The position numbers and the translations under genes were made by a program. DNA of 35,576 nt from Burkholderiales bacterium Ga0077543 (GTDB taxonomy: Bacteria; Pseudomonadota; Gammaproteobacteria; Burkholderiales; Burkholderiaceae_C): the NCBI GenBank assembly GCA_001464055.1, contig LNET01000033.1, positions 1-35,576 of the forward strand, in the 5' to 3' direction. Within the stretch, counting starts at the first letter, position 1. Each line of letters starts with the position of its first letter. This document shows, one piece after another, positions 1 through 7,339 of this stretch. The notes under the pieces were generated by a model that was not told the origin of the DNA, did no database searches, and saw nothing but the letters and a program-made list of their open reading frames with translations.

Positions 1-194
1 GCCGGAGCGCCAGCGGAGGCCGCCTCAGTTAAGCGCCAGTGGCCTGCCCCAGCACGCCTTTGCCGTGCAGCGTAGACACGCCAACGGCGGCAACCCGAAC
101 GTCCGCTACGAGCCGGCAAGCGCCACTCAAGACTGGCGGCTGACTGCAGGAATGCCACTTGGGATCGAAGCCAGTTCACAGGCCAGCAGCGAAA
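1..194. other. Left edge, no gene recognised
   Basis: Short reading frames enter from the edge on the plus strand and stop at about 75 or 240, but none resembles a known protein. The stretch lies behind the 3' end of the minus-strand metallo-hydrolase gene. No T-rich terminator hairpin was seen. It may be ordinary intergenic DNA or the decayed end of a neighbour outside the window. Confidence 0.4.
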
Positions 195-1121
195 CTACTT
201 CGGCAAGCCGTTCAGCACCAGTTGCACGAATTGATCGGGCTTGATGAAGCCCTGCCCCCAGACCGCGTCGTGGTCGGCGGTGGGCTTGGCCGCGCGGACC
301 TGCTCGTCGGTCTTGCCGCTGCGACGCTGTTCGGCAATGCGCTGCGTCAACGTGGCCAGCATGTCGCGCGTGCGCTGCAAGGCAGCCTTGTCGGCCAGCG
401 GGCCGTGGCCGGGGATGATGCGGGTCTTGTCGCCGGCCAGCGCCAGCACGCGGTCGAAGGCCGCGATCATGCCCTGCGGGCTGCCGCCGCTGCCGACGTC
501 GATGAAGGGGTAGCTGCCGTTGAAGAACACGTCGCCCATGTGCACGATGTCGCCACCCTTGAAGTGCACGATGAGGTCGCCGTCGGTGTGCGCGGCGGGC
601 ACGTGGAAGGCATGCACTTCCTCGCCGTTGATGTGGAAGCTGATGGCACCGGGCACGGTGACGACGGGCAGGGCCGCCTTGCTGCTGGCGGCCTGGCGCG
701 CGGTGTTGCCGGCAAAGCTGATGACCTGGTCGGCGCTCAGGCGCCGGCGTACGTTGTCGTGGGCGACGATGAGCGCGCCTTCCTTGCCCAGCGCTTCGTT
801 GCCACCGGTGTGGTCGAAGTGGAAGTGCGTGTTCAGCACGAACTGCACCGACTTCTTGGTGATGGCGGCGATGGCGGCCTTGATCTTCGGCGCCATCGGG
901 GCGTACTGGTCGTCGATGAGGAAGACCGCGTCCTCGCCCACCGACAGGCCCATGTTGCCGCCGGCGCCCACTAGCATCCAGGTGGTGTCGTTCAGCTTCT
1001 CGGCCTTGATCTCGATCTTGCTGAAGTCCTGAGCCAGCGCGCCGCAGGCCAGGGCGAGACCGGCCAGCAGCAAGGCAGCGGATCGCATCACACTGCATCG
1101 GATGGGCTGATGGTTCTTCAT
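195..1121 (-). CDS. Secreted metallo-beta-lactamase-fold hydrolase
   Basis: Predicted periplasmic zinc hydrolase of the MBL fold, 308 residues. The chosen ATG gives a signal peptide (hydrophobic residues about 14-30, cleavage after ALA-Q). A GTG-type extension upstream has no signal-peptide logic, and an internal ATG at 1088 is the alternative. Zinc ligands are visible: the HxHxDH motif at H99, H101, D103 and H104, then H178, D197 and H239 in PGHG. This full set supports a catalytically competent binuclear site. The family includes beta-lactamases of class B type, SoxH-like proteins and many hydrolases of unknown substrate; nothing here fixes the substrate. It is divergent from the dehydrogenase at 1229, with about 107 bases between the starts. 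Fold assignment is confident, substrate unknown. Confidence 0.88.
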   Translation of the reverse strand: MKNHQPIRCSVMRSAALLLAGLALACGALAQDFSKIEIKAEKLNDTTWMLVGAGGNMGLSVGEDAVFLIDDQYAPMAPKIKAAIAAITKKSVQFVLNTHFHFDHTGGNEALGKEGALIVAHDNVRRRLSADQVISFAGNTARQAASSKAALPVVTVPGAISFHINGEEVHAFHVPAAHTDGDLIVHFKGGDIVHMGDVFFNGSYPFIDVGSGGSPQGMIAAFDRVLALAGDKTRIIPGHGPLADKAALQRTRDMLATLTQRIAEQRRSGKTDEQVRAAKPTADHDAVWGQGFIKPDQFVQLVLNGLPK

Positions 1122-1228
1122 CGGTGTTTCGTGGGGCGGTGGAGATTCGAGATGGTACGAGCCTGCGCGCCGCACCGCAGCCGCCTGCGGCACACTGATG
1201 GTTTGACGGCTTGAAAAGGTGGCTTGTG

Positions 1229-2224
1229 ATGCCCGCTGACCCATCAGGTTCACTGCGGACTGCCGAACCGGGGCATCAGCCCGCCAGGCGCGTCGGCATC
1301 ATCGGACTGGGCACCATGGGCGGCATCATCGCGCGCGCGCTGGTCGAAGCCGGCCACGAGGTCGTGGGCCACGATCCCGCAGCCGCCGCCAGGGCAAGGC
1401 TGCGCCGCAGCGGTGGCCGCGCGCTGGCGTCGAACACCGACGTGGCGCAGGCGGCCGACGTGCTGCTGTGTTCACTGCCCAGCAGCGCGGCGCTGCAGGC
1501 CGTCGTGGCCGACCTGCAGCGGGCGGGCAAGCCGTCTTCGCCGCAACTCGTCATCGAGACCAGCACCCTGCCCCTGGCCGACAAGCTGGCCGCGGCCAAG
1601 GCACTGCGAAAACAGGGCCGGCCGATGCTGGACGCGCCCATCAGCGGCACCGCCACGCCCATGCCGCAGCAGGTGTGGGTGATGTACCTCAGCGGCAGCC
1701 CGGCCGCCTGCCGCGAGGCCGCGGCACTGGCCCGCGCCTTCACGCTGCAGGCGCCGCGTGTGGGCCCGCTGGGCGCCGGCACGAAGCTGAAGCTGGCCGC
1801 CAACCACCTGGTGGCCATCTACAACGTGGCCTACGCCGAAATGGTGACGCTGTGCCGTCGCATGGGCCTGGACCCGGCCGTGGCGCTGCAGCACATGGGC
1901 CACAGCCCCTACATCGGCACCGGCGCGATGCGCTTGCGCGTGCCTTTCATGATCGCGCGGCAATACGAGCCTGCGACGATGAAGATCGCGCTGTGGCAGA
2001 AGGACATGCAGGTCATCGGCGACATGGCCCGGTCGGTGCACTGCCCGACACCGCTGCTGGACACCTGCAGTTCGCTGTACACCGCGGCCATGGCCCTGGG
2101 GCTGGGCGAAGCCGACACCGCGGCCACGGCCGAGGTGCTGGCGGCCATGGTAGGAATAGCCGCCGTCAAGCCCGCTGCAGCCAGGCCAGCAGCAGGCCCG
2201 CGGCAGCGCCGGTCAGCGCAGTGA
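1229..2224 (+). CDS. NAD(P)-dependent 3-hydroxyisobutyrate dehydrogenase-like oxidoreductase
   Basis: Cytoplasmic beta-hydroxyacid dehydrogenase family, 331 residues. The ATG at 1229 is preceded by AAAGGTGG at a good distance; a TTG at 1211 lies inside that ribosome site and is less likely. The Rossmann motif GLGTMG is at residues 26-31, the substrate-binding DAPISG at 135-140, and the catalytic GxGxxxKxxxN pattern at 182-192 with K188 as the active lysine. The family reduces or oxidises short beta-hydroxyacids such as 3-hydroxyisobutyrate, tartronate semialdehyde or gamma-hydroxybutyrate; the substrate here cannot be read. The last 20 or so residues are Ala/Arg/Pro-rich and not typical of the family, so the end of the gene may have drifted. 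Confidence 0.88.
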   Translation: MPADPSGSLRTAEPGHQPARRVGIIGLGTMGGIIARALVEAGHEVVGHDPAAAARARLRRSGGRALASNTDVAQAADVLLCSLPSSAALQAVVADLQRAGKPSSPQLVIETSTLPLADKLAAAKALRKQGRPMLDAPISGTATPMPQQVWVMYLSGSPAACREAAALARAFTLQAPRVGPLGAGTKLKLAANHLVAIYNVAYAEMVTLCRRMGLDPAVALQHMGHSPYIGTGAMRLRVPFMIARQYEPATMKIALWQKDMQVIGDMARSVHCPTPLLDTCSSLYTAAMALGLGEADTAATAEVLAAMVGIAAVKPAAARPAAGPRQRRSAQ

Positions 2225-2336
2225 AAGTGCAGACCATGCCGGCGAGGCGCCAGCGCAGGTTCTCGGGCCCGGCACTCACACCCACGGCATGCCATACACG
2301 TGAGCCGGCTACGGCTGCATCACGCCGTACCAGCTG

Positions 2337-3911
2337 TCAGGACCGCTTCAGCCCGGCCAGCGCGTCGTCGGCAAAGGCCGTTCCGGCTTCGTCGTAGATG
2401 TGGAATACCTCGTCGGCGCCCAGGCCGCGCAGCACCTCGACTTCTTCGGGGTATTCGACGATGGCGACGATGCGCCCGCCGAATGCCCGGTTGCGCAACT
2501 GCTCCAGCGCGTGCACGTTGCCGGCATGGCCGGGCATGGCCAGCAGCACCAGCTTCACAGAATCGCTGATCAGCAGCTTCTCCCAGAAGTCGGAGTCCAC
2601 GGCGTCACCTTCGATCACCCGTTGTCCGGCCGCCTCCAGCCTTTCCAGCTTGGACGCGTCGTTGTCCACCCCCAGCACGCGCAGGCCGTGGCCTTCGACC
2701 AGGCGCTTGTAGGCGCCGGCGCCGATTTGCCCCATGCCCAGGACGACGGCGTCGACCTCGCCCACGCCGATGGGCTGGTCGGCGGCCAGCAGCTTCGTGG
2801 CCTCCAGCGGCGCCAGCGGCCCTTTCAGCCGGGCATAGATCCGTTCGCTGGCGGCGTTCAGGGGTGCCGCCAGCACGAAGCTGCCCGCCACCGCCAGCGA
2901 GATGGCCACCAGCCATTCGGCCGACAGCCAGCCCGACGTCACGGCCAGCGCAGCCACGATCAGGCCGAACTCGGAATAGTTGGTCAGCGACAGGGTCGAC
3001 AGCACATTCGTGCGGGTGCGCAAGCCGAAGCGGCTGAGCACGCCGTAGTACAGCGCGCTTTTCAGGGGCAGCACCAGCAGCAGCAGCAGCGCCATCAGCA
3101 CCATCGACAGGTTCGGCAAGGCCCCCAGTCCCACGCTGAGGAAAAAGCCCACCAGGAACAACTCCTTGATGTGGAACAGCGACTTGGCCAGCCCCGCCGT
3201 GGCCGGGTGCGACGCCAGCAGCATGCCGATGATCAAGGCCCCCAGGTCGCCCTTGACCCCCACGGCTTCGAACAGGCTGTAGCCCGCCACCAGGGCCAGG
3301 AAAGCCCCATACAGCACCTGCAGGTCGCCGTGGCCCACCCGGTCGAGCATCAGGCGCATCAGCTTGGCCGCCGGCCACAGCAGGACCAGACCCAAGGCCC
3401 AGACCGAAGGCAGGCTGCCGGTGGAAGCGCTGAGGAAGATCACCGCGAACACGTCCTGCATCACCAGCACGCCGATGGCCACGCGGCCGTAGAACGAGCC
3501 GAGCTCGCTGCGCTCTTCCAGCACCTTCACCGCGAACACGGTGCTGGAAAAGCTCAGGGCAAAGCCCAGCAGCAGCATGACCCCCCAGTTCAGTTCGCTG
3601 GCCAGGGCCAGGCCCAGGGCCTTGAACACGAACAGCAGCACCGTGAACATCAGGGTCGAACCGAGGATGTGCAAGCTGGAGCTGGCCCAGACCTCGGGCC
3701 GCAGCAGGGTGCGCACGTCCAGCTTCAGCCCGATGGTGAACAGCAGCAGCGTCACACCCAGGTTGGCGATGGTGTCGAGCATCGGCGTGCGCTCGAAGCC
3801 CAGCGCGTTCAGCGCAAAACCGGCGGCCAGGAAGCCCACCAGCGGCGGCAGGCGCACCAGCTGCACGGCAAAGCCGGCGGCAAACGCCAGCGCAATCATG
3901 ATCGGTTCCAT
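2337..3911 (-). CDS. Kef-type monovalent cation:proton antiporter (CPA2)
   Basis: Inner-membrane antiporter of 524 residues, exchanging potassium or sodium for protons. Residues about 1-375 form some 12 hydrophobic helices of the Na/H-exchanger domain. They contain the SSTVFAVKVLEE stretch and the QD pair (VMQDVFAV) typical of Kef proteins. Residues about 385-510 are a TrkA-N/RCK nucleotide-binding domain starting with GMGQIG at 392-397, which normally gates transport by NAD(H) or related ligands. No TrkA-C domain follows, as in YbaL/KefB-like forms. The ATG at 3911 is preferred over a GTG at 3917. The family assignment is strong. The ion and any glutathione control (KefC-like) cannot be decided, and no KefF/KefG partner gene is adjacent. 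Confidence 0.92.
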   Translation of the reverse strand: MEPIMIALAFAAGFAVQLVRLPPLVGFLAAGFALNALGFERTPMLDTIANLGVTLLLFTIGLKLDVRTLLRPEVWASSSLHILGSTLMFTVLLFVFKALGLALASELNWGVMLLLGFALSFSSTVFAVKVLEERSELGSFYGRVAIGVLVMQDVFAVIFLSASTGSLPSVWALGLVLLWPAAKLMRLMLDRVGHGDLQVLYGAFLALVAGYSLFEAVGVKGDLGALIIGMLLASHPATAGLAKSLFHIKELFLVGFFLSVGLGALPNLSMVLMALLLLLVLPLKSALYYGVLSRFGLRTRTNVLSTLSLTNYSEFGLIVAALAVTSGWLSAEWLVAISLAVAGSFVLAAPLNAASERIYARLKGPLAPLEATKLLAADQPIGVGEVDAVVLGMGQIGAGAYKRLVEGHGLRVLGVDNDASKLERLEAAGQRVIEGDAVDSDFWEKLLISDSVKLVLLAMPGHAGNVHALEQLRNRAFGGRIVAIVEYPEEVEVLRGLGADEVFHIYDEAGTAFADDALAGLKRS

Positions 3912-4220
3912 GGGCACCTATTCGCCAGGCCCCGATGGGGCGGATTGGCGGCGGATGCTAAGGGCTTAAGCGCATCAGGGCCAAGCCGGGGTAGGAAGCC
4001 CCAGCCCGTGTGTGCGGAAGCAAACGCCGAACGGCAGCGAGGGTTGGGGACGGCGCCTGGCCCCGCAAGGCGCTTCAGCCCGCCCCAGCACCACCGGCGG
4101 ATGAAACGGCCGTGGCTGGAGCTGGGTGCTGCCGGGGCCGGCGCCGGTGCCACCAAGCTGCCGCAGGAAACGGTTGCGGCCGCGGGCTGCGGAATGGCAG
4201 GCCGCGGGCATGGGGTCGAG
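3912..4220. other. Gene-free stretch upstream of the antiporter
   Basis: About 309 bases between the antiporter start and the DUF2062 gene end. The frames open here are rich in Gly, Arg, Pro and Ala and look like GC-driven noise. The promoter of the antiporter should lie here, but I see no convincing -35/-10 pair and no terminator hairpin followed by T residues. Confidence 0.5.
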
Positions 4221-4808
4221 TCAGGGCCGGCGGGCAGACCTGACGACGCCACCCGCTCGTTCGCGCAGGCGCCGGCGTCGTTCGCGACGGATCAGCACCG
4301 CCCAGCCCCAATACATCACTGCGTAGGCGGCCAGGCCCAGCACCACGCCGGCGATGGGAAAACCCACCAACAGGGCCGGCCCCCAGGACGTGACCTGTTC
4401 CCAGAATGCCGCGGGCCAGGTGTGGGGTGAGGCCCAGTGCCAGTTGGCGATGGCCGGGGAAGGCGTGGCCGGGGCATGGTGCGGCACCACGAAGGAACCC
4501 AGGTACGCCGCCAAGGCCCAGATGGGCGCCATCGTGAAGGGGTTGGTCAGCCAGGTGGCGGCGGCCGCCGCCGCCACGTTCCCGCGCAGCGCCACGGCGG
4601 CCAGCATGGCCGCGGGCATCTGCAAAGGCACCGGAAAGACGCCGATGCCTATGCCCAGGGCCACGCCCAGGGAAACACCACGGCGGTGCAGCACCCACAA
4701 GCGCGGGTGCTCGCGAAGGTACTGGCCGAGCCAGGCGAATCCCCTGGTCTGCTCCAGAGTCTGGGCCGTCGGCAGCCAGCGGCGCAGTCGCCGCTTGAAT
4801 TCGGCCAT
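4221..4808 (-). CDS. DUF2062 inner-membrane protein
   Basis: A 195-residue protein whose centre matches the DUF2062 pattern. A glycine-rich first helix (GVALGIGIGVFPVP) is followed by an alanine-rich helix containing RGN, then TWLTNPFTMAPIW, with the Asn-Pro pair that marks the family. A basic, probably cytoplasmic N-terminus precedes these helices, and further hydrophobic segments lie towards the C-terminus before an Arg-rich tail. Function in the family is not established. The ATG at 4808 (MAEFKRRL) is the usual family start; the longer frame upstream is unlikely. It is downstream of the cytochrome c gene on the same strand with about 130 bases between them, so cotranscription is possible but not shown. 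Confidence 0.82.
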   Translation of the reverse strand: MAEFKRRLRRWLPTAQTLEQTRGFAWLGQYLREHPRLWVLHRRGVSLGVALGIGIGVFPVPLQMPAAMLAAVALRGNVAAAAAATWLTNPFTMAPIWALAAYLGSFVVPHHAPATPSPAIANWHWASPHTWPAAFWEQVTSWGPALLVGFPIAGVVLGLAAYAVMYWGWAVLIRRERRRRLRERAGGVVRSARRP

Positions 4809-4937
4809 GGGATCGTGTGGGCCTGATGTAACGCGGGCAGCTTGCCGGACTGGCCTTGCCTGCGCGATGGTGACGCCTGTTCGCGCCACCCTCGATGGTG
4901 ACAGACTCGGAAGGCTGTCACCCGACGCTTTCGCGCG

Positions 4938-5246
4938 TCACTTCAAGCCGAGGATCCAGCGTGCGAGCGTTGCGGACTCGGCCTCGCTGACCTGGGGCTG
5001 TGCCGGCATCGGCACCTGCCCCCAGACGCCCACGCCACCCTCGCGGATCTTCTTGGCCAGCATCACCTCCGCATCCTTGGCGTCGGCATGACGGGTGGCG
5101 ATGCTCTTGAAGGACGGGCCCAGGGAATTGCGGTCGACACGGTGGCAGGCCATGCAATTCTTGGCCTTGTACAGCTCGTCGTCGGCCAGGGCAGCCGCAG
5201 CGGGCAGCAGCAGGCCTGCAAGCACCAGCAGGGAAGTTGGTTTCAT
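4938..5246 (-). CDS. Periplasmic cytochrome c, class I (c551/c552-like)
   Basis: A 102-residue monohaem cytochrome c. Signal peptide residues 1-21 end in ALA before DDEL. The haem-binding CMACH motif is at 31-35, with H35 as proximal ligand. The distal ligand is M80 in the VPMPAQP segment, which is characteristic of small c551-type electron carriers. The mature protein of about 81 residues has the expected size. It lies 84 bases behind the PQQ sugar dehydrogenase on the same strand. This suggests that it is the electron acceptor of that enzyme, passing electrons to a terminal oxidase; the pairing is inference from order. A start at an in-frame ATG 12 bases upstream is also possible. Confidence 0.93.
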   Translation of the reverse strand: MKPTSLLVLAGLLLPAAAALADDELYKAKNCMACHRVDRNSLGPSFKSIATRHADAKDAEVMLAKKIREGGVGVWGQVPMPAQPQVSEAESATLARWILGLK

Positions 5247-5330
5247 GGGGTGTGGCATCTGAATGAAACATGGGGACCCGAAGGCCCCCACGCAGGATCA
5301 AGTTGGCAGCGGTTCAGGCAGGGCCGTTGT

Positions 5331-6617
5331 TCAGTTGGGCACCATGCGCAGGATCGCGCCTTCGTCGGTGGCGATGTACAGGTTGCCGTCGGGGCCCTGC
5401 ACCAAGGACCGGAAGCGTGCCGCAGGCATCGGCAGGTTGACCGTGGTGCGGGTGGCCGACAGGCCGTCCGCCGGGATGTCCAGCACGTCGAGCCGGTTGC
5501 CCACTGGCGTGCCGTGGATGCCGATGCCGGCGTAGCCGATGATCAGCTTGCCGTTCCAGCCCTTCCATTGCGGGCCGCTCAGGAAAGTGCTGGAGAACAA
5601 GCCCTGCGACAGGCCGTCGTTGGTCCAGGCCGGCTTCATCGCGTTCGGGTAGGTCTTCAGGTCGGTCATCGGCATGAAGGCCGCGCGGTCCTTCGGGTCG
5701 ACGGCAGCCATCTGGTTGGGGCTGTAGCCGCAGTAGTTGTCAGGGCAGGCACCCCGGCCGCCGACGTTGGGCCGCGGGTCCCAGCCCGCGTTGCCACCCG
5801 GCACCAGTGCCGTGACTTCGTCGGTGTGCCACGGGCCGTTTTCGGCAGTGAAAGGCTGGTTCGTCCCCGGCCGGAAGGCGATGCCCTGCGGATTGCGGTG
5901 CCCGTAGGTGTAGATGCGCGGGTCGAACCCGGCCGGTGCGCCGTTGTTGGGCGCGGCCTTGCCGTCACGGTCGATGCGCAGCACCTTGCCGCCCAGCAGT
6001 GTCGGGCTCTGGGGAATGGCGCCGCCATGGATGTCCCCTGTGGTGACGTACAGGAAACCGTCGCCCGGGCCGAAGCGCAGCCGCCCGCCGTTGTGCGCAC
6101 CCGGGCCGCCGAAGGGGTGGTCGCTGGCGGCTGGCTTGTAGGGGATGTCGGTGACGATGTCGGTGCGGTCGGAAACGCCCGTGGCGTTGGCGTTGACCTT
6201 CAGCCGCATGACGCGGTTGCTGCCGGGTGCCTTCAGGCTGGACGCCGAGTACACATAGAGGAAGCGGTTGCTGGCGAAGTTCGGGTCGACGGCAACCCCG
6301 CTCATGCCGGCCTGGCCTTCGCAGAACAGATCGTTGGCGCTGGACGCATAGCCTTTCGCGTCCTTCATGCCCAGCAGTTTCACCACCGTGCCGTTGGCCT
6401 GTCGCACCGACAAGCCGTTGCATTTTTCGGTGAAGAACATCGTGCCGTCGGGCAGGAAGGCCATGTCCCAGGGGCTGTCCAGCTTCGACAGGACCACGGT
6501 GTGCGTCAAGGCCGGGGCGGCCGTTTGCGCTGTGGCCGTGGTGGCGACAAACAGTGCGGCCAGTGCTGTGCCGGCCAGGACTGCGCGCTGTTGCGCCTTC
6601 GCAGGGAAGATGTTCAT
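5331..6617 (-). CDS. PQQ-dependent aldose sugar dehydrogenase
   Basis: Soluble periplasmic quinoprotein of 428 residues in the GSDH/YliI family of six-bladed beta-propellers, which oxidise sugars to lactones using PQQ. The ATG at 6617 has GGAGA at a good distance; a TTG one codon earlier is less likely. Signal peptide residues 1-30 end in ATA-Q. Family motifs are visible: SPWDMAFLPDG (48-58), TEK (63-65), HNGGRLRFGP around the catalytic His175, VTTGD (191-195), and YGHRNPQG with Arg241, the position expected to contact PQQ. Several cysteines (residue 99 and the GACPDNYCGY segment) may form disulfides. A cytochrome c gene follows on the same strand. No PQQ-synthesis genes are in the window, so the cofactor must be made elsewhere or taken up. 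Confidence 0.9.
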   Translation of the reverse strand: MNIFPAKAQQRAVLAGTALAALFVATTATAQTAAPALTHTVVLSKLDSPWDMAFLPDGTMFFTEKCNGLSVRQANGTVVKLLGMKDAKGYASSANDLFCEGQAGMSGVAVDPNFASNRFLYVYSASSLKAPGSNRVMRLKVNANATGVSDRTDIVTDIPYKPAASDHPFGGPGAHNGGRLRFGPGDGFLYVTTGDIHGGAIPQSPTLLGGKVLRIDRDGKAAPNNGAPAGFDPRIYTYGHRNPQGIAFRPGTNQPFTAENGPWHTDEVTALVPGGNAGWDPRPNVGGRGACPDNYCGYSPNQMAAVDPKDRAAFMPMTDLKTYPNAMKPAWTNDGLSQGLFSSTFLSGPQWKGWNGKLIIGYAGIGIHGTPVGNRLDVLDIPADGLSATRTTVNLPMPAARFRSLVQGPDGNLYIATDEGAILRMVPN

Positions 6618-6962
6618 CAATGTCTCCAGTTTTTAGTTAGTTCCCGCCATAAATTAGCAGGTAATACGATGCTAAGGCGGCTGATACGCGACGGGCCCAG
6701 CCCCGGGAATAGCCATAGGCTGAGTCGGTCTATTGACACAGGGAAACCCTTGGGCATGGGGTCGGCGGTGTGGCGGCCGGGTAAACCCGGTTCAACCTCG
6801 GAACCCACCAGCCCTGAGCGCCCAAAGCCGTGAACAGAAGGCACATCGACATGCGCGTTGCGCAGCAACCGAGCAGTGAAGTCCGGGGAAGCCGCCGCGA
6901 TCGAAGGGCCTCGTCAGCGGCAAGCCAGTACAGTGGTGTGCCATCCGTCCAAGGAGATGAAG
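6618..6962. other. Gene-free intergenic stretch with small palindrome
   Basis: About 345 bases between the PQQ dehydrogenase start and the small membrane-protein gene. The part next to the dehydrogenase is more AT-rich (6630-6680) and probably holds its minus-strand promoter. On the plus strand a TTGACA hexamer sits at 6733-6738, but without a clear -10. A perfect palindrome with arms CCGGGT and ACCCGG around AA lies at 6777-6790 and could be a regulator site or a short hairpin. No coding frame is convincing. Confidence 0.4.
6951..6956 (+). promoter_or_regulatory. Ribosome-binding site deciding a GTG start
   Basis: AAGGAG lies directly against an ATG at 6957 (no spacer) but six bases before the in-frame GTG at 6963. 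The spacing favours GTG as the real start of the small membrane protein. Confidence 0.6.
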
Positions 6963-7178
6963 GTGAATCCGATCGCAGCAGGTCTTGCAAGCTTCGTCTT
7001 CTGGTCGTTCATCGTGGCCACCGTGTCAGCCATTGCCTGGCGGTGGCTTGGGAACGCGCTACCCGGGTATGTTTCTGGCGTTCTCGGCAGTCTTGGCGTC
7101 GCCTACGGTGCCTGCATCATCGCCATGAATGAGCGTGCGGAACGAAACGAGACTCGCGCAGCATCGGCCAGCGAGTGA
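6963..7178 (+). CDS. Small two-helix membrane protein, unknown function
   Basis: A 71-residue protein not recognised by family. Two hydrophobic segments (residues about 5-27 and 34-54) are separated by a short loop with NALPGY. The tail of about 15 residues is charged (NERAERNETR). This gives a hairpin in the membrane with both ends on the same side. The start is chosen from a consensus AAGGAG six bases before GTG; the longer open frame upstream has no ribosome site. Base composition looks a little less GC-rich than the neighbouring enzymes. It stands alone between the divergent PQQ dehydrogenase and the oxidoreductase at 7340. It could be an integral-membrane stress or small regulatory protein, but no function can be assigned. 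Confidence 0.6.
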   Translation: MNPIAAGLASFVFWSFIVATVSAIAWRWLGNALPGYVSGVLGSLGVAYGACIIAMNERAERNETRAASASE

Positions 7179-7339
7179 GTCCGCTCAAGGACCCTCTGCG
7201 TACCCAAGTGAGCTTGAGCCCCTCGCTCAACCAGACCCGCTACGGCAGCCGGCGATAGCCCGAACGAAGTATCACAAGCACCGCTGCATCTGCCCTTGGC
7301 GGGCATCCGCCATCGGCGCCCTTCAGGAGTGAAGCTTCC

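Noticed and set aside
28..37. GTTAAGC near the left edge, similar to the 3' end of an integron attC site
   Set aside because: Only one seven-base half matches; no matching complementary half, no stem and no integrase were seen.
2400..4430. Long plus-strand open frame of 676 codons, rich in Gln, His and Arg
   Set aside because: It is antisense to the Kef-type antiporter, whose membrane helices and GMGQIG motif are clear. The composition is what the GC-rich reverse frame produces.
6770..6800. tRNA-like T-arm sequence (GGTTCAACCTC)
   Set aside because: No acceptor stem or anticodon arm can be drawn around it.
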